This document shows positions 33,331 through 44,814 of a DNA stretch of 64,000 nt, in pieces. The stretch lies in contig OY856188.1 in assembly GCA_963693315.1 (NCBI GenBank), forward strand, positions 160,867,058 through 160,931,057, written 5' to 3'. The notes below the pieces were generated by a model that made no database searches, had not been told where the DNA came from, and worked only from the letters and a program-made list of their open reading frames with translations. This DNA comes from Diogma glabrata (taxonomy: Eukaryota > Arthropoda > Insecta > Diptera > Cylindrotomidae). The translations under genes and the position numbers were made by a program. Numbering within the stretch: the stretch's first letter is position 1; every line of letters starts with the position of its first letter.

Positions 33331-35440
33331 AAAAATTAGCATAAATTTACCTTTTATAGTAGCTTAAAACTTTTGTTACACAAGTAAAGACTGTAAAACA
33401 ATTGAAACAATTTATTTTAATTTTACTAAATAATTAATATCTTTTCTGTATTCTGTAAGTATAAGAGGTATACAGTATACCTCTCGTTCTATCTTTTGCA
33501 AATCTATACCATTTATCAAGTTTTTATGCTGTTTGCTTTGTTTGTTCTTTATTGAGAAAAAAAAAAATTATAAATTAGAAAATAATAATTTTACTTTTGA
33601 GCTTCCTAGTTAAAGTGTGTCTTAAACAGAGTTTAAAACGCTACTTATATCACTCTTTTACTTTGTCCTTTCAGTGCGTAGCTTAAAAAAAATATAACAC
33701 TCCCACATAAAGGAGTGAAAATAATAAAATATCATTCTTGCTACTAAATTGAAATAAATATTTTCTTTCAAATACTCAAAACTTTTACTTTTGCGTCAAA
33801 TTTGATGCTTTTCAACGTAAAATGCTTGATTCGTTCAATTATTCATGCATTGTTAGAAAAATGAATATAAAGGATGACGTAGAGTGACTAATTTTCTTCT
33901 TTTACAAATCGAATGAAAGAACTGGAAAATGTAATCTGCTCCAAAGGAGTAAAATTGACAAAACAAAAATTTTACTCTTACGAGTAAGAACGATATGCAA
34001 ATTATGAACATTTTAATTTTTGAATATTATTGAAATGAGTGCTCGAATAAAGACTCGTAAGCTCTGGTTTAAAAATTTAAATTTTTATGAATTTATACGA
34101 AAAATTGCATCTTTTTAAGTAAAATATTTTGCATTTAATTTTTCATAATAATATTGCACTGGTTTGTTCTCTCAATATGGTTAAATCAACATATACATAA
34201 CATTATACAAACTGCAAGAAAAAACTGTGAAGCTATTGCTCTGACTAAGATATTGCGCAAACTATACGTAGGTAGATGATTATTTCGATAATGCGGGCAA
34301 ATGTGGTGGAAATATTTGTTTCGTGGGACGCTTCGTACAATTATTGCGAGCTTCTTTTAAATCTATAAGAAAAACCTACCACAAAAAAATAATAGTTTCT
34401 CCCTCCCTGTGACTGTATAAAAAACATGAACAAAGATTGACGTTTAGGATACGTTTTGGATTTTATTATAACCAACCAAACATATAATTTTTGCTATTTT
34501 ATGAATTAAAAATTCATAAAATGAATTTGACAGCAAGTTTTCATAACATACTTTGAAAATATTTACATGACTTAAATATTTGTTCGTTTCGTTAGAAAAT
34601 ATTGCTTGTCCATTATAAAACATTCACTATCATAAAATCACTGGAAATAACCCAATAATTATTTTCATTCATTTTATAAAAATTAGCACAACTATCAAGA
34701 AAACTTCTGATATGTTATAGGATTTTACATTTTAGAATTGTTTTTAATTTATTGTTTTTAAAAAAGTCTTGTAAAGTTTGTACAATATGATATAGATAAA
34801 AAACAAGGCCAAACAGTCAGGATTATCCAAATAAGTGGGGTATAATTAGGTTGTGTTCTCCTGCATGTACTTACTTTTAAGTTTATATAAATTACCAATG
34901 GCCAATAACAATTGAAATTTGAATGTTAAATACTGCACTATGAACTCTCGAAGAACGCTATACTAATGAAATCGTGGCTCAGACGTGGCTCAGACACGAA
35001 TATCTTATAAACAAAACACAATCTTTCTTCTAAAAGCGGTGATGCCGCGCACCTTATAGTACGATAGAATTTTGTCACAATACGCACCCACGGCGTTTTT
35101 GGAAGAACGATCGTGTTTTGTTTATAAAACTGATTTCATCAGAAGATTAGAAGAAATACGACCACCTTTCGTATCGGTGGCGCTCTAGTCCTTGATACAA
35201 AGAACGATAACGGTTTGAATATTGCGGTGAACTGTACTTTAGTCGGGCCAAAATAATATGTAACATAATAATTATATTATCAGATATATTTCAATTAATA
35301 GTATGTGATAAAATTGGTATATTAGTTAAGTAAATCTTCTAAAAATTAGACGAATTTACAAAATAACAGTGCATTGAAATTTTTATAGTGTATAATTCTA
35401 TCACGATTGGATGGTTTTATTGAATCGATGTATTGAAAAT
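33331..35440. other. AT-rich, no gene; palindromes only
   Basis: A perfect 10-bp-arm palindrome AGAGGTATAC-A-GTATACCTCT lies at 33464-33484. Near-perfect 27-bp inverted arms lie at 35004-35030 and 35102-35128. About 33640-33680 resembles the inverse of 60440-60500. No coding signal. Confidence 0.5.
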
Positions 35441-35451
35441 ATCAGATCCTT

Positions 35452-35499
35452 GGGGGGGGGCCAATGCCCCCCCCCAGCCCTACCCAATTGACGCCCCTG
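35452..35499 (-). mobile_element. hAT-like terminus with G9/C9 hairpin
   Basis: Read as reverse complement, the end is CAGGGGCGTCAATTGGGTAG, a hAT-type CAG start. Just inside lies nine G (35452-35460) and nine C (35467-35475) with a six-base loop. The other end was not found, so only a solo terminus is claimed. Confidence 0.45.
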
Positions 35500-35509
35500 C
35501 TTCTTTAGG

Positions 35510-35935
35510 CTAGCTCTTGTTTTTGAGATATTCGCGATAAACCAATTTTTCCTGTGAAAAGAAGGTTATTCCGGTTTTTGGATTGCATATTTTACCAAAC
35601 AAACAAATTCAATGTATTAATGAAAGAAGTGAATAGTAAAGATATTTTTTGAAAAACTCCATCAAGGATTCTGGAAGTTATACTCGAAAAAAGTTGAAAA
35701 AAATCAAAAATTTATGTTTTTTTAAAAAATTTCGACACTCAACGCCATAAATTTTGAACAAACAATGATTGTAAATTTTTTAATTTCTTGAAGCCCGTGG
35801 TAAATTCAATTCTCTTTCTTTTTAGTTAAAAACACGAATTTTGGAAGGTTGACGATAACGATAACGATAACGAAGTTATTCAGGTTTTCCCAAAAAAGGC
35901 AAAACTAAAAATTTGGAAAAAAATTTGTTTACTAA
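35510..35935 (+). repeat. Repeat family F, arm 1 (left of element E)
   Basis: Inverse copy of parts of 49850-50930: shared AGCTCTTGTTTTTGAGATATTCGC, AATTTTGAACAAACAATGATTGTAAATTTTTT and others. Continues at 41977-42065 after element E. Confidence 0.8.
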
Positions 35936-36507
35936 GGGCCGGTTTCACCATCCTCAGTTAAAGTTTCAGTTAGTTAACCGGCACTTATATTTAACTGAGA
36001 GAAAATTGAATGATAAAAATATTTTGTTTGCAATTTTTGTTTTTGTTTCTCTCAGTTAAATTATATTTAACATAACTGTCACTTAACTGAGGAAATTGGG
36101 TTTCACAAGTGTCGGTTAGTTTAACATGCCAGTTAAATCCTTAATTAACTTAACAATCACAATTTGTCTCAGTTAAAATTTAACATACATATAAAATGAA
36201 AAAAAAATTGGAAAAATAGAAATGAAAATGAAAAAATAAAAAATATTAATTTTAAAATAGTTTTTTCGTTTGCTTTTTTTTGTTTAAAAGTAGATTATAT
36301 AAATAAAATAAAACTATTCTTTGATTTTTATTTGTAAAAACAAATTTATTAGAATGCAGATTGTGCAATTAATGGCAGTAAAATAAGATGAGTTTTTTGA
36401 TTACTTAACTCAACTTCATAGTTTTGGAATAATATTTTTGGAATCTTTTCGATGAATTTGACGGTGTTGCCTTTAAGACTTGATTTTTTGGCAAGTTAGT
36501 AGTTGGA

Positions 36508-36600
36508 AATAGGGTTTCTCATTTCCTGTAGAAATTCAAATCCCGTGAAGCCGGGACAAAAAATGTTAAATTCCCGGGATCCCGGGAACTCTCGGGAAAC
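36508..36600 (+). mobile_element. Possible hAT-like end with TCCCGGGA repeats
   Basis: TAGGGTTTCTCATTTCCTGTA resembles the left end of remnant D (TAGGGTTTCTGATTCCTGTT). It is followed by CCCGGGATCCCGGGAACTCT, unusually GC-rich here. No matching right end found. Confidence 0.35.
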
Positions 36601-36710
36601 GCTAAAAAGCTAGATTTTTCTAATTGGGTGGTAGAAAAATGTGTAAAATTAAAACAGCACAAAAAATGCGCTATTGATTTTTGAATTTCCATTATTTTTA
36701 TTTAGAAAAT

Positions 36711-38190
36711 ATGGAGGGACTGAAATCTCACAGCTCTGAGATATCAAGACTTCGGTCTAGGTTAAGGATTTTGATATAGTTTTCGTCAAAAAACTTTTAT
36801 GAGGACATGGTTTTTCGTTTTGGGCAGCGATGTATATCAAACATAACTTTTTGTTAAAGTTTGTTTCTGTTTAAAATTTATTACAAAATTAACACGAAAC
36901 ATCAATACGTTGCCGGAAAATTATAATCAAAATTCCAAAAATATTGTTAAATTAAATAAAATCAATCTTTTTCAAAATTCCAAAAATATTCCAAAAATTA
37001 GACTAAAATCAAATATTTAAACTTTTTCTAAATTTCGATAATATTCCAAAATTACTTAAACATTTAAACTTTTTCCAAAATTCTAAAAATATTGCAAAAA
37101 TTATTACAAAATCAAAAATTGAAATTTTTTTCAAAATTCCAAAAATTATAATAAAATCAAAAATTAAAAAATTTTCAAAGTTCTAAAGATATTCCAAAAA
37201 TTCTTACAAAATCAAAAATTAAAACTTTTTCCGAAATTCTAAAAATATTGCAAAAATTATTACAAAATTAAAAATACAAACTTTTTCAAAATTCCAAAAA
37301 TATTTCAAAAACTATAACAAATTCAAAAATTTCCATGTCCAATTTCATGTTCAATTACATTTACGTCATAAAAACAGCTACATTTTTTTTCCAAAAAATT
37401 GGCTAAAAAAATAAATGAAATCATTTTTTGACGCACTTGACATTATTTTTTTGACAAACTTATAATGCCATCATAATTCTCTGTAATAATAAAAAAATAT
37501 CATTTCATACAAACTATTATTTTAATTTTTTTCTAAAAAAATTGGGTAAAAAATAAATAAAAATCTTTCTTTTGACACACTTGACAACATTTTTTGACAA
37601 ACTTATAATGCCATAATTCTCAATAATAATAATAAAATTTCATTTCAAACAAACAATTTTATTTTTTTCCAAAAAATTGGGTAGAAAAATTAATAAAGAT
37701 CTTTCTTTTGACACACTTGACAACATTTTTTTTGACAAACTATAATGCAATAATCTAGTTTTTGATCTCACATACCAATCCCTACCATCAAGATTTCTCC
37801 AAATTTAATGTTCCTACACGTAATCACTTAAAATGAACGTTTTTTAAGCCAAAAATATGAAAATTTGCTATTTTTGACACACATAATGATTTTTTTGACA
37901 CACATAATGATTTTTTTGAGACACTTCCGGTACAGTTATCGAACACAGCGTCCTTTTAGACCTGTCCCTTGAGTATACCTATTTTTAGAAAAAAATTTTT
38001 GAAATCCCTCTAGCGGTTTTCCCTGCAGCGTAGGTAATGACGGACGACCGACAGACAGACATACATTTTTTTTTGCTTTTTTAGAATCAGTAGGTCCTAA
38101 AACGTCGAGAAATACAAAAAAAGTGGGGGTAAGAATTTCACTTTGAGCTCATGAATGTAATACTTAGGTCTTTCAGACCGAAATAAAACT
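36711..38190 (+). repeat. Repeat family G, copy 1
   Basis: Opens with ATGGAGGGACTGAAATCTCA, GAGATATCAAGACTTCGGT and GGCAGCGATGTATATCAAA. Then a long stretch of CAAAATTCCAAAAATATT-type units (about 35-40 bp apart), then about three units of ~140 bp with CCAAAAAATTGG and TTTTGACACACTTGACA, then the closing block with TTCCGGTACAGTTATCGAAC and GACAGACATACATTTTTT. Unknown class; no ORF. Confidence 0.85.
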
Positions 38191-38404
38191 TCAAAAATTA
38201 AATAAAATAGAATACATAAAAACAAAACAAAAATAAATTCATAATACTAATTTTTAAACTATTTTTAAAAAAACTCTGTTGTCAATGGCACCATCACTCA
38301 ATTTTGTCCGAATTTTCGGGACGAAACGCTAAATATGGGTCGGAGTTGGATGCAGTGATTCACTAGATCCAACCCATTCGTAAAATTACGATAAGTTCGT
38401 AGGA

Positions 38405-38790
38405 GTCATCATTTCAACTGCAAAGAAATGCATCCCAAGAGCACTTCCGGTGAAGAATGCATTCCTGGTTGGAGTAGAGAGAGCGATATATTTATTATTT
38501 GAGGAGCACCTTAGTAGTGGTGAGGCAGACGTGGTTTATGACTTAATATACTCACTGTACATCGCGAGGAAACAAAAGTGGATTAACGCTGTTGAAAACA
38601 TAGATTTATGGCAGCAGCTTGGACTCTTCTTCGGAAGCTGGATGGCTTAAACTCAGTTACTCGTGCTAACAATGAAATAAATCCAGACGACATTGCAAAT
38701 CATATTGTAAACATGTCTCGTTCCTCTATTAATCGCCTTCATAAGAGAAGTATTAAACATAAATTAAGACAAATGAAGCGCAAGTTTTAG
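38405..38790 (+). pseudogene. LINE fragment: linker before reverse transcriptase
   Basis: Reads CIPRALPVKNAFLVGVERA...ARKQKWINAVENIDLW, then after a frameshift near 38610 WTLLRKLDG...DIANHIVNMSRS. This is the segment between endonuclease and reverse transcriptase of insect non-LTR elements (IPRG..., W---VE-ID, AW-LLR-L). Truncated on both sides; a hairpin AGGTAGATTT/AAAATCTACCT follows at 38789-38816. Confidence 0.6.
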
Positions 38791-38844
38791 GTAGATTTCT
38801 CAGAAAAATCTACCTATTTTAAGTTTTATTGGTTTTAATTTGTT

Positions 38845-40870
38845 GTGTTTATATGTGTCAAAAAAACCGTACAAAAAAACCATGACACCATATGTAAAAA
38901 TATAAACCCGCTTATCATTGCGTGGATTATCAAGATGCTACAGAGTCGGAAGATAACGACCACACTAGGTGATTATTCAGTGACTGTTACTGCATCTAGA
39001 GGCTGCTTGCAAGGAGGCGCGCTCTCTCCACTTCTTTGGCTAATGGTGGCTGATGATCTCCTCACAAAGCTAAATAATTCCGGCTTCAACACTGTAGGCT
39101 ATGCCGACGACTTGGCAGTCATGGTTAGAGGGAAACATGACTCCATTGTCGATGGTCGAACCCAGACAGCTCTTAATATTGTATCAAAGTGGTGCAACAG
39201 ATTGGGACTGTCGATCAACCCCCGAAAAACAAGCATTGTCGTTTTCACAAACAGGAGAAACTTTAATTTCATTTCTCCTGTTTTAAACGGCGATCCAATA
39301 CAAATATCAAAAGAGGTTAGACCTCCAACCTCTTTTGATGTTTGTTAACCTCTTTTGAAAGTTTCTCCTGTTTGTGAAAATGATAATGCTTGTTTTTGGG
39401 GGTTGATCGACAGTCGCAATCTGTCCCAATCTGTTGCTTATTTAGGTGTGATCCTGGATAGCAAACTAACCTGGAACTCACACCTGAAATATATCTCCGA
39501 TAAGGCAAACAAAGTTTTCTTCACATGCAGAAACCTGTTTGGGAAAACATGGGGTCTTAGCCCAAAAATGATACTTTGGTTGCACCAAAGTCTTATTAAA
39601 CAAATTCTAACACATGCAGCTTTAGTTTGGTGGCCTAAAACACGCCAAATAACTGCTCAAAATATGTTTACAAAAATACAAAGGCTTGTGTGTCTTAGTG
39701 CCACAGGTGCTTTCAAAACCACGCCAACGTCAGCAATGGAGATCCTTCTAAAGCTTTCTCCATTGCACCTACATGTTAAATCTGTAGCGGTGTTGAGCGT
39801 TCATAGACTGCAGCTCACAGAAGGGTTCAAGCCGGGTAATCTAACCAAACACCTTAAAATCCTTTCTGAATTACAAGCTGAACTGCATACATACCATATT
39901 TCAGATTGTATGCCAAAAGCAATAGATTTAGACAGTATTTTTGATGTCAAGATATTGGCCAGAGATCGTATTAAAAACTACATACGGTCACTGCCACATA
40001 ACACCAGCATCTGGTACACAGATGGTTCTCGAACCAATATGGGCACGGATCAGGAGTGTTTGGTCCTAGAACAAAACAAACGGTTGCCTTAGGCACCACA
40101 AGAACCATATTTCAAGCAGAAATTTTGGCCATTAGCAGTTGCGCTTTACTATGTGCTGAAAGAAAATACCAAAATATTGAAATATATATTATCTCTGACA
40201 GCCAAGCAGTACTCTTGGCACTAAAATCTACGCGCTTTGATTCAAAACTTGTATGGGAATGCTACCAAAATCTACTAAAAATCTACTGCAGTAATATAGT
40301 AACACTTGTGTGGGCACCTAGCCACACAGGAATACAAGGAAATGCTATCGCTGACGCAAAGCAAGGTGCCAAAAAAAAGTTTGTTGGGCCGGAACCATGC
40401 TTCTGAATGGCCAAGAGTTCGCTCAAAGGCACAATCCAAACATGAGAACAGGAACAAAATGCTAAATTATGGAGAAGATGAGAGGGACTAGTACACTCCA
40501 AGAATTTTCTAGGTAACCCTAGGTTCCTGTTTCAACCTTAAAAACAATCGACTTAAACAGAGAGTCTCTAAGAATTTTAACGTGGTGCGTTACTGGATAT
40601 GGTCCTTTAAACCACCATCTTAACAAAATGGGCCTTGTTGTTTCCGACAGGTGTAGATTCTGCTACTCGAACGCGGAAACGATGGAACACGTCATCTGCA
40701 GCTGTCCTGATCTCTTTTGGCACAGATACAACCAATTTGGTCACAGAAGACTAACACTTCCATTACCACAAAACGTCACTCCAATTGAGCTAATTAATTT
40801 TACTAAAAGTCTCAACTTGGATGACAGAATACAACCAGTAACGGCACAGGCGACGACTTACTAATAACAC
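38845..40870 (+). pseudogene. LOA/R1-like LINE: RT, RNase H and C-terminal part
   Basis: RT fingers-palm: RGCLQGGALSPLLW then the catalytic YADD (in VGYADDLAVMV, near 39100), then LGLSINPRKTS. After an inverted duplication (39200-39430) the thumb resumes as YLGVILDSKLTWN and WGLSPKMILWL...GAFKTTPTSAMEILL. RNase H follows: WYTDGSR (near 40015), frameshift near 40050, then FQAEILAI, SDSQAVLLAL and WAPSHTGIQGN. The end (40628-40864) carries CRFC...METMEHVICSCP-like zinc-binding residues. 5' truncated; missing ORF1 and endonuclease; several frameshifts. Nested in element E. The GCxQGGxLSPLLW motif and attached RNase H point to LOA/R1-type elements of arthropods. Confidence 0.85.
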
Positions 40871-40944
40871 AATCAAGGTAGCCACAATAGATCTTCAGGT
40901 CGCAGTGCTACTTGAACTGCAAGTCTCAAGGCCCTCCAATAAAA

Positions 40945-41025
40945 AAGCAACAAAGAAATTCGTGGGCCACTAAAATTTTCCTCTAGACCACTAATGGTAC
41001 GCGGACCAACGGTTGAGAAATACTG
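40945..41025 (-). mobile_element. hAT-type terminus (solo)
   Basis: Reverse complement begins CAGTATTTCTCAACCGTTGG and aligns over about 80 bp with 59375-59455 (CAGTGTTTCTTAACCGTTGG...). Same terminal family, opposite orientation. No partner end recognised nearby. Confidence 0.6.
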
Positions 41026-41976
41026 CTCTAGACTATATCATTCGAACTTCAACGGTTAAATTTTTTTTTATAAAATTATTCGAACAAATGTTAGGAAGTT
41101 AGAATTTTAGTCGTACTTACCATAAGCAATTTAATTTCAAGGTTAGTTCGGATTGGGAAAATCTTCGCCTATGTTCATACTATGCACTTTAAAAGAATTC
41201 TAAAATAGGGAGTATTTTTTATTTTGTCCATACTACTTATATGCCAAGTTTCAGAAAAATAAAAAATGGTCAAGTTTTCCCCCGCACATATTCATCTTCA
41301 TTCTTACGCGTATCTATTCTTATTATCAAGATAGGAAATTATCAAACAAAATACAAAGAATCTTTTTAATCATTAATTTAAAATTCTCTTTAAAAGAAGA
41401 TAATCACAAATCATATTTTTTATATCAAAATCTCAAATCATCTGTTTTTCCATTTTTTTAATTACTTTTCCAAAATAAACTTTACTTTATTTTACTTTTC
41501 CTATTATTTATCAAACGAATAAAAACCGATCATAAAAAACATCGTTCATATAACTTTATCCAGAACTTAACTTTAACTGGAGGATAACAAAATGTTTCGG
41601 TTTCACCACAATTCTCTTTGTTAAATTAACCAACGGTTAAACTTAACAATAAGTTGAAATGCTATTAGTTTTGAATAACCAAACCGAATTTTGAAAGATA
41701 AAAGATAAAAAAATCCTGCAATTTATTTATTTATATTTTAATTTTTATTTCAACATTTCTCATATTTCATTCATTCATATTTTTCATCCAAATATGACGT
41801 ATCGCATTTCTCTTGGTTAAATTTTAACTTAAATATATTTTGTATATCAAGTTCTCTGAGAATTTAACATAATATTTAGCTAACCGAGACTGGTGAAACC
41901 CATTTCCTTCAGTTAAGTGGCAGTTAGCTTAAATTTAACTTAACTGTAACTTAACTGAGGATGGTGAAACTGGCCC

Positions 41977-42065
41977 TAAGAATAATTTAAATTATGCAAC
42001 ATAATTGATTTATATTTAAGTTGTTATCCAGATTTTCGAATAAAAACTGCGAGCTATTTTGAGTT
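41977..42065 (+). repeat. Repeat family F, arm 1 (right of element E)
   Basis: Continues the F sequence: AATTTAAATTATGCAACATA then ATTGATTTATAT, matching the inverse of about 49815-49885. Confidence 0.8.
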
Positions 42066-42294
42066 TTCCTTATTTCAACCGCGTTTATGTATATTTTCCT
42101 TTCTTTTTGTGCCGCATCGTAAATAATATTTTACAAGTTCAGTCGTTCTCAAACATCAGCAAAGAATTCTTTTAAAATCGTAACGTGTAAAGTTAAATCT
42201 ATTTAAATGGCTTCGCAAGAAGTTTCAAGTGTAAAAATAGTCCAAATTCATTTTGTTTTATTTGTTGAATTTGCATAATACATCATGCTTGCTA
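42066..42294. other. Spacer, no supported gene
   Basis: Contains an ATG with a short frame (near 42207, MASQEVSSVKIV) after a region without ATGs. Too short to call. Confidence 0.3.
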
Positions 42295-44118
42295 CATCAT
42301 GCAACACCTTGGAAAACTATTTGTTGTGTTGATCAAGATCCTAGCACATCGGCAATAAGAATTTCTGAAATCATAAAAGAAGGAATGCGGCGGTTTATTA
42401 CAAATCGATTAATCGCTCCTAAAACTGAGCCTTGGTTCACACGGGATGTTGATGAGGCAGTGAGGAATAAACGCAAAGCATTCAAGACGTATAATGCTAA
42501 TAAAACACCTGAAACCCATAGCGCCTATAAGAAAGCCAGAAATATTAGTAAATTCAAAATAGACTTGGACAAAGACGCGTTTATCCAGAAGAAAGCAAAG
42601 AAATTCGCCGAGCACCCATCTGGCTCACGTAGTTTCTTTCAGGCAGTTTAATCAGTCCAGAGCAATTTCACTCGATCCTATATTCCAACCTTAGTTCTGA
42701 ATGACATTTCCGTGAGCGACTCGAAAGAGAAAGCGGATCTTTTGGGTCGTATTTTCGCAGAAAACTCAAACATAGTTGAACCCCCCCATTCTCCTACACT
42801 CATTCCCCCATGTTGTAACGAAAATGAATCCAATTGTTTTTCGTTGCAACACTGTACGGAAAATGCTTCTTTCTCTCAATATCAACAAATCTGCTGGCCC
42901 CAACGGTATTCCACCCCTCATTCTTAAATACTTTGCTAGACAACTAGCTCCAATTTTAACAAAAATTTTCTATTTATCTTATAAAACCGGAATATTTCCC
43001 GATTCTTGGAAGCTGGCCAGCATTCAACCCATATCAAAGAAAGGCAGTACGATAGACCCTTACAATTATAGACCAATTGCAATTCTGTCGGTTTTAGCCA
43101 AAATATTTGAAAAATATGTTAACTACAATTTGATAGATTATTTGGATATGTCGCGAATGATTGATGATAAGCAGTATGGTTTTCGTAGAAGTCATGCAAC
43201 AGGTGATCTGTTAGCCTACGTATCCCATCTCTGGAACAAATCGCTGGAAAACCACGGTGAAACATTCAGTATTTCACTTGACATTTCTAAAGCATTTGAT
43301 AAAGTATGGCATAAAAATCTTATAGCTAAATTAAAATCTTATGGCATAGACCATGTTACTGTCTCATGGATTCATAGTTTTCTTACCGGTCGCCAATTTC
43401 ATGTTAATTTAGATGGTATCACATCCAATATTTTCACAACCAATGCTGGGGTTCCCCAAGGTTCGGCACTCTCACCAACCTTGTTTCTTCTATACATTAA
43501 TGATCTGCTTATTTCCACAGTGCACCCAATCCATAGTTTTGCTGATGACAGCACATTACATGCATCACATGCATCTCCTAAATTTCGACTTCATACTGCA
43601 GTTACCACTGATAGAGAGCTGCTAATTGATTCCATCAACAAAGATCTGGAGCGTATAATGGAATGGGGTGATCGTAATCTTGTTTCATTTAATCCAACCA
43701 AAACCAAATTATGCCGTCTTTCACGAATAGAGCGACATAAAAATTTTCCTATTAAAATAAACCATGAGGAATTGCATGAGGTTGAATCAATTGGACTTCT
43801 TGGAGTGGATATTCAAAATAACCTGAAATGGAATAAACATGTGTTCAACCTCGCTAAATCTGCAATGCAAAAATTAGGATTCTTGAGTCAATGTAAAAAG
43901 TATTTCAATCCCGAGCAAATTTTGCTAATCTTCAAGTCCTTTGTTCGTCCATGTATGGAGTACTGCTGTCATGTTTGGGGAGGTGCTTGTCATTCAATAA
44001 TAAAATGTCTAGACTCTGTACAGAGAAAAGCAATGCGGTTGATTGATAATACCGAACTAACGGACCAGCTGGATTCACTCCAGCACAGAAGAAATGTGGC
44101 TGAATTGTCAATCTACTA
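42295..44118 (+). pseudogene. LINE K, 5' part: linker and reverse transcriptase
   Basis: Starts within the linker (TPWKTICC..., KTEPWFTRDVDEAVRNKRKA), so it is 5' truncated and lacks ORF1 and endonuclease. A stop at 42649 and a frameshift near 42820 break it. From there an intact RT runs: SAGPNGIPP, SWKLASIQPISKKG, NYRPIAILS, KQYGFRRSHATGDLL, SLDISKAFDKVWH, GVPQGSALSPTLFLLYINDL, and the catalytic FADD at about 43543-43554, then the thumb with LLGVDIQNNLKWN. It has no RNase H. Interrupted at 44118 by element C and resumes in frame at 49209. A jockey/CR1-type clade is likely, not settled. Confidence 0.85.
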
Positions 44119-44814
44119 CACTGAGAGAAATCCTATTCTATTATTGAGTAAAACCAATTCTTAATAACAGAAAATCAAAATTGATGAAAATTAAAGAATT
44201 AACTACTTAAAAAAAGAATTTTATGCTTAAATTGGGATCAAATAGATCAGTTTTAGTAATTTAACAATTTCACAAAATAAGACTAATAATTTCAAATTCG
44301 TGGATTTATAAGTTACAACATTTAAATCAATTATGCTACGTTTATGCATTATTCTAATTATTTGAAGAACTTTATTCTCAAATTCAACTTACAAAAGATC
44401 GATGAAATTGTAATATATTTATTCTCAATCCGAGTAAAAAATTTAGTATCAAATGTAGAAAACTGATTTCTTGAACCGATATTGATAAATTTCGTTAGTT
44501 TTGACAGAATTATTTTCTCAAATTTAGACAAATTTATTATTATTAATTTATGAATCTGTGATAGGGTTTCTGATTCCTGTTTAACAGTAACAGTAAAACA
44601 GCTGTATTTTGGAAAAAATATCTGGAATTTTTGAAAAAGACTGTTTTACTGTTTTTTGTGTTTTTAAATTTAAATTTGAATTAATACCTGCCAAAGTAGC
44701 CAAAGAAATTTATTTTAACCGCGTGCAAAGATTACACGCACTCATTTGTCTATTTAAAAATACAAATTTAATCAACACAAATATTTTTTCCCGCCCAGGA
44801 AAGCCCGGGGTGCA

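Larger units (their letters stand above)
35936..41976. mobile_element. Element E: PIF/Harbinger-like TIR element, 6.0 kb, no transposase seen
   Basis: Ends GGGCCGGTTTCACCATCC at left and the inverse GGATGGTGAAACTGGCCC at right, continuing into CTCAGTTAA on both sides. TAA flanks both ends (35933-35935, 41977-41979), the TWA duplication of PIF/Harbinger. Further GTTTCAC and CTCAGTTAA motifs recur just inside (36090-36180, 41600-41950). The inverted F copy near 49870-49905 preserves the sequence without the insert. The interior is filled by repeat G, two LINE fragments and hAT ends, so it is non-autonomous or decayed. Confidence 0.85.

Noticed and set aside
33640..33680. A fourth CACTG/TA element end (CCTTTCAGTG near 33675)
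   Set aside because: The flank is CG rather than TA and no matching left end was found.
42190..42290. First exon of a host gene (ATG near 42207)
   Set aside because: Only about 20 codons before a stop, no clear donor, and it lies between repeats.
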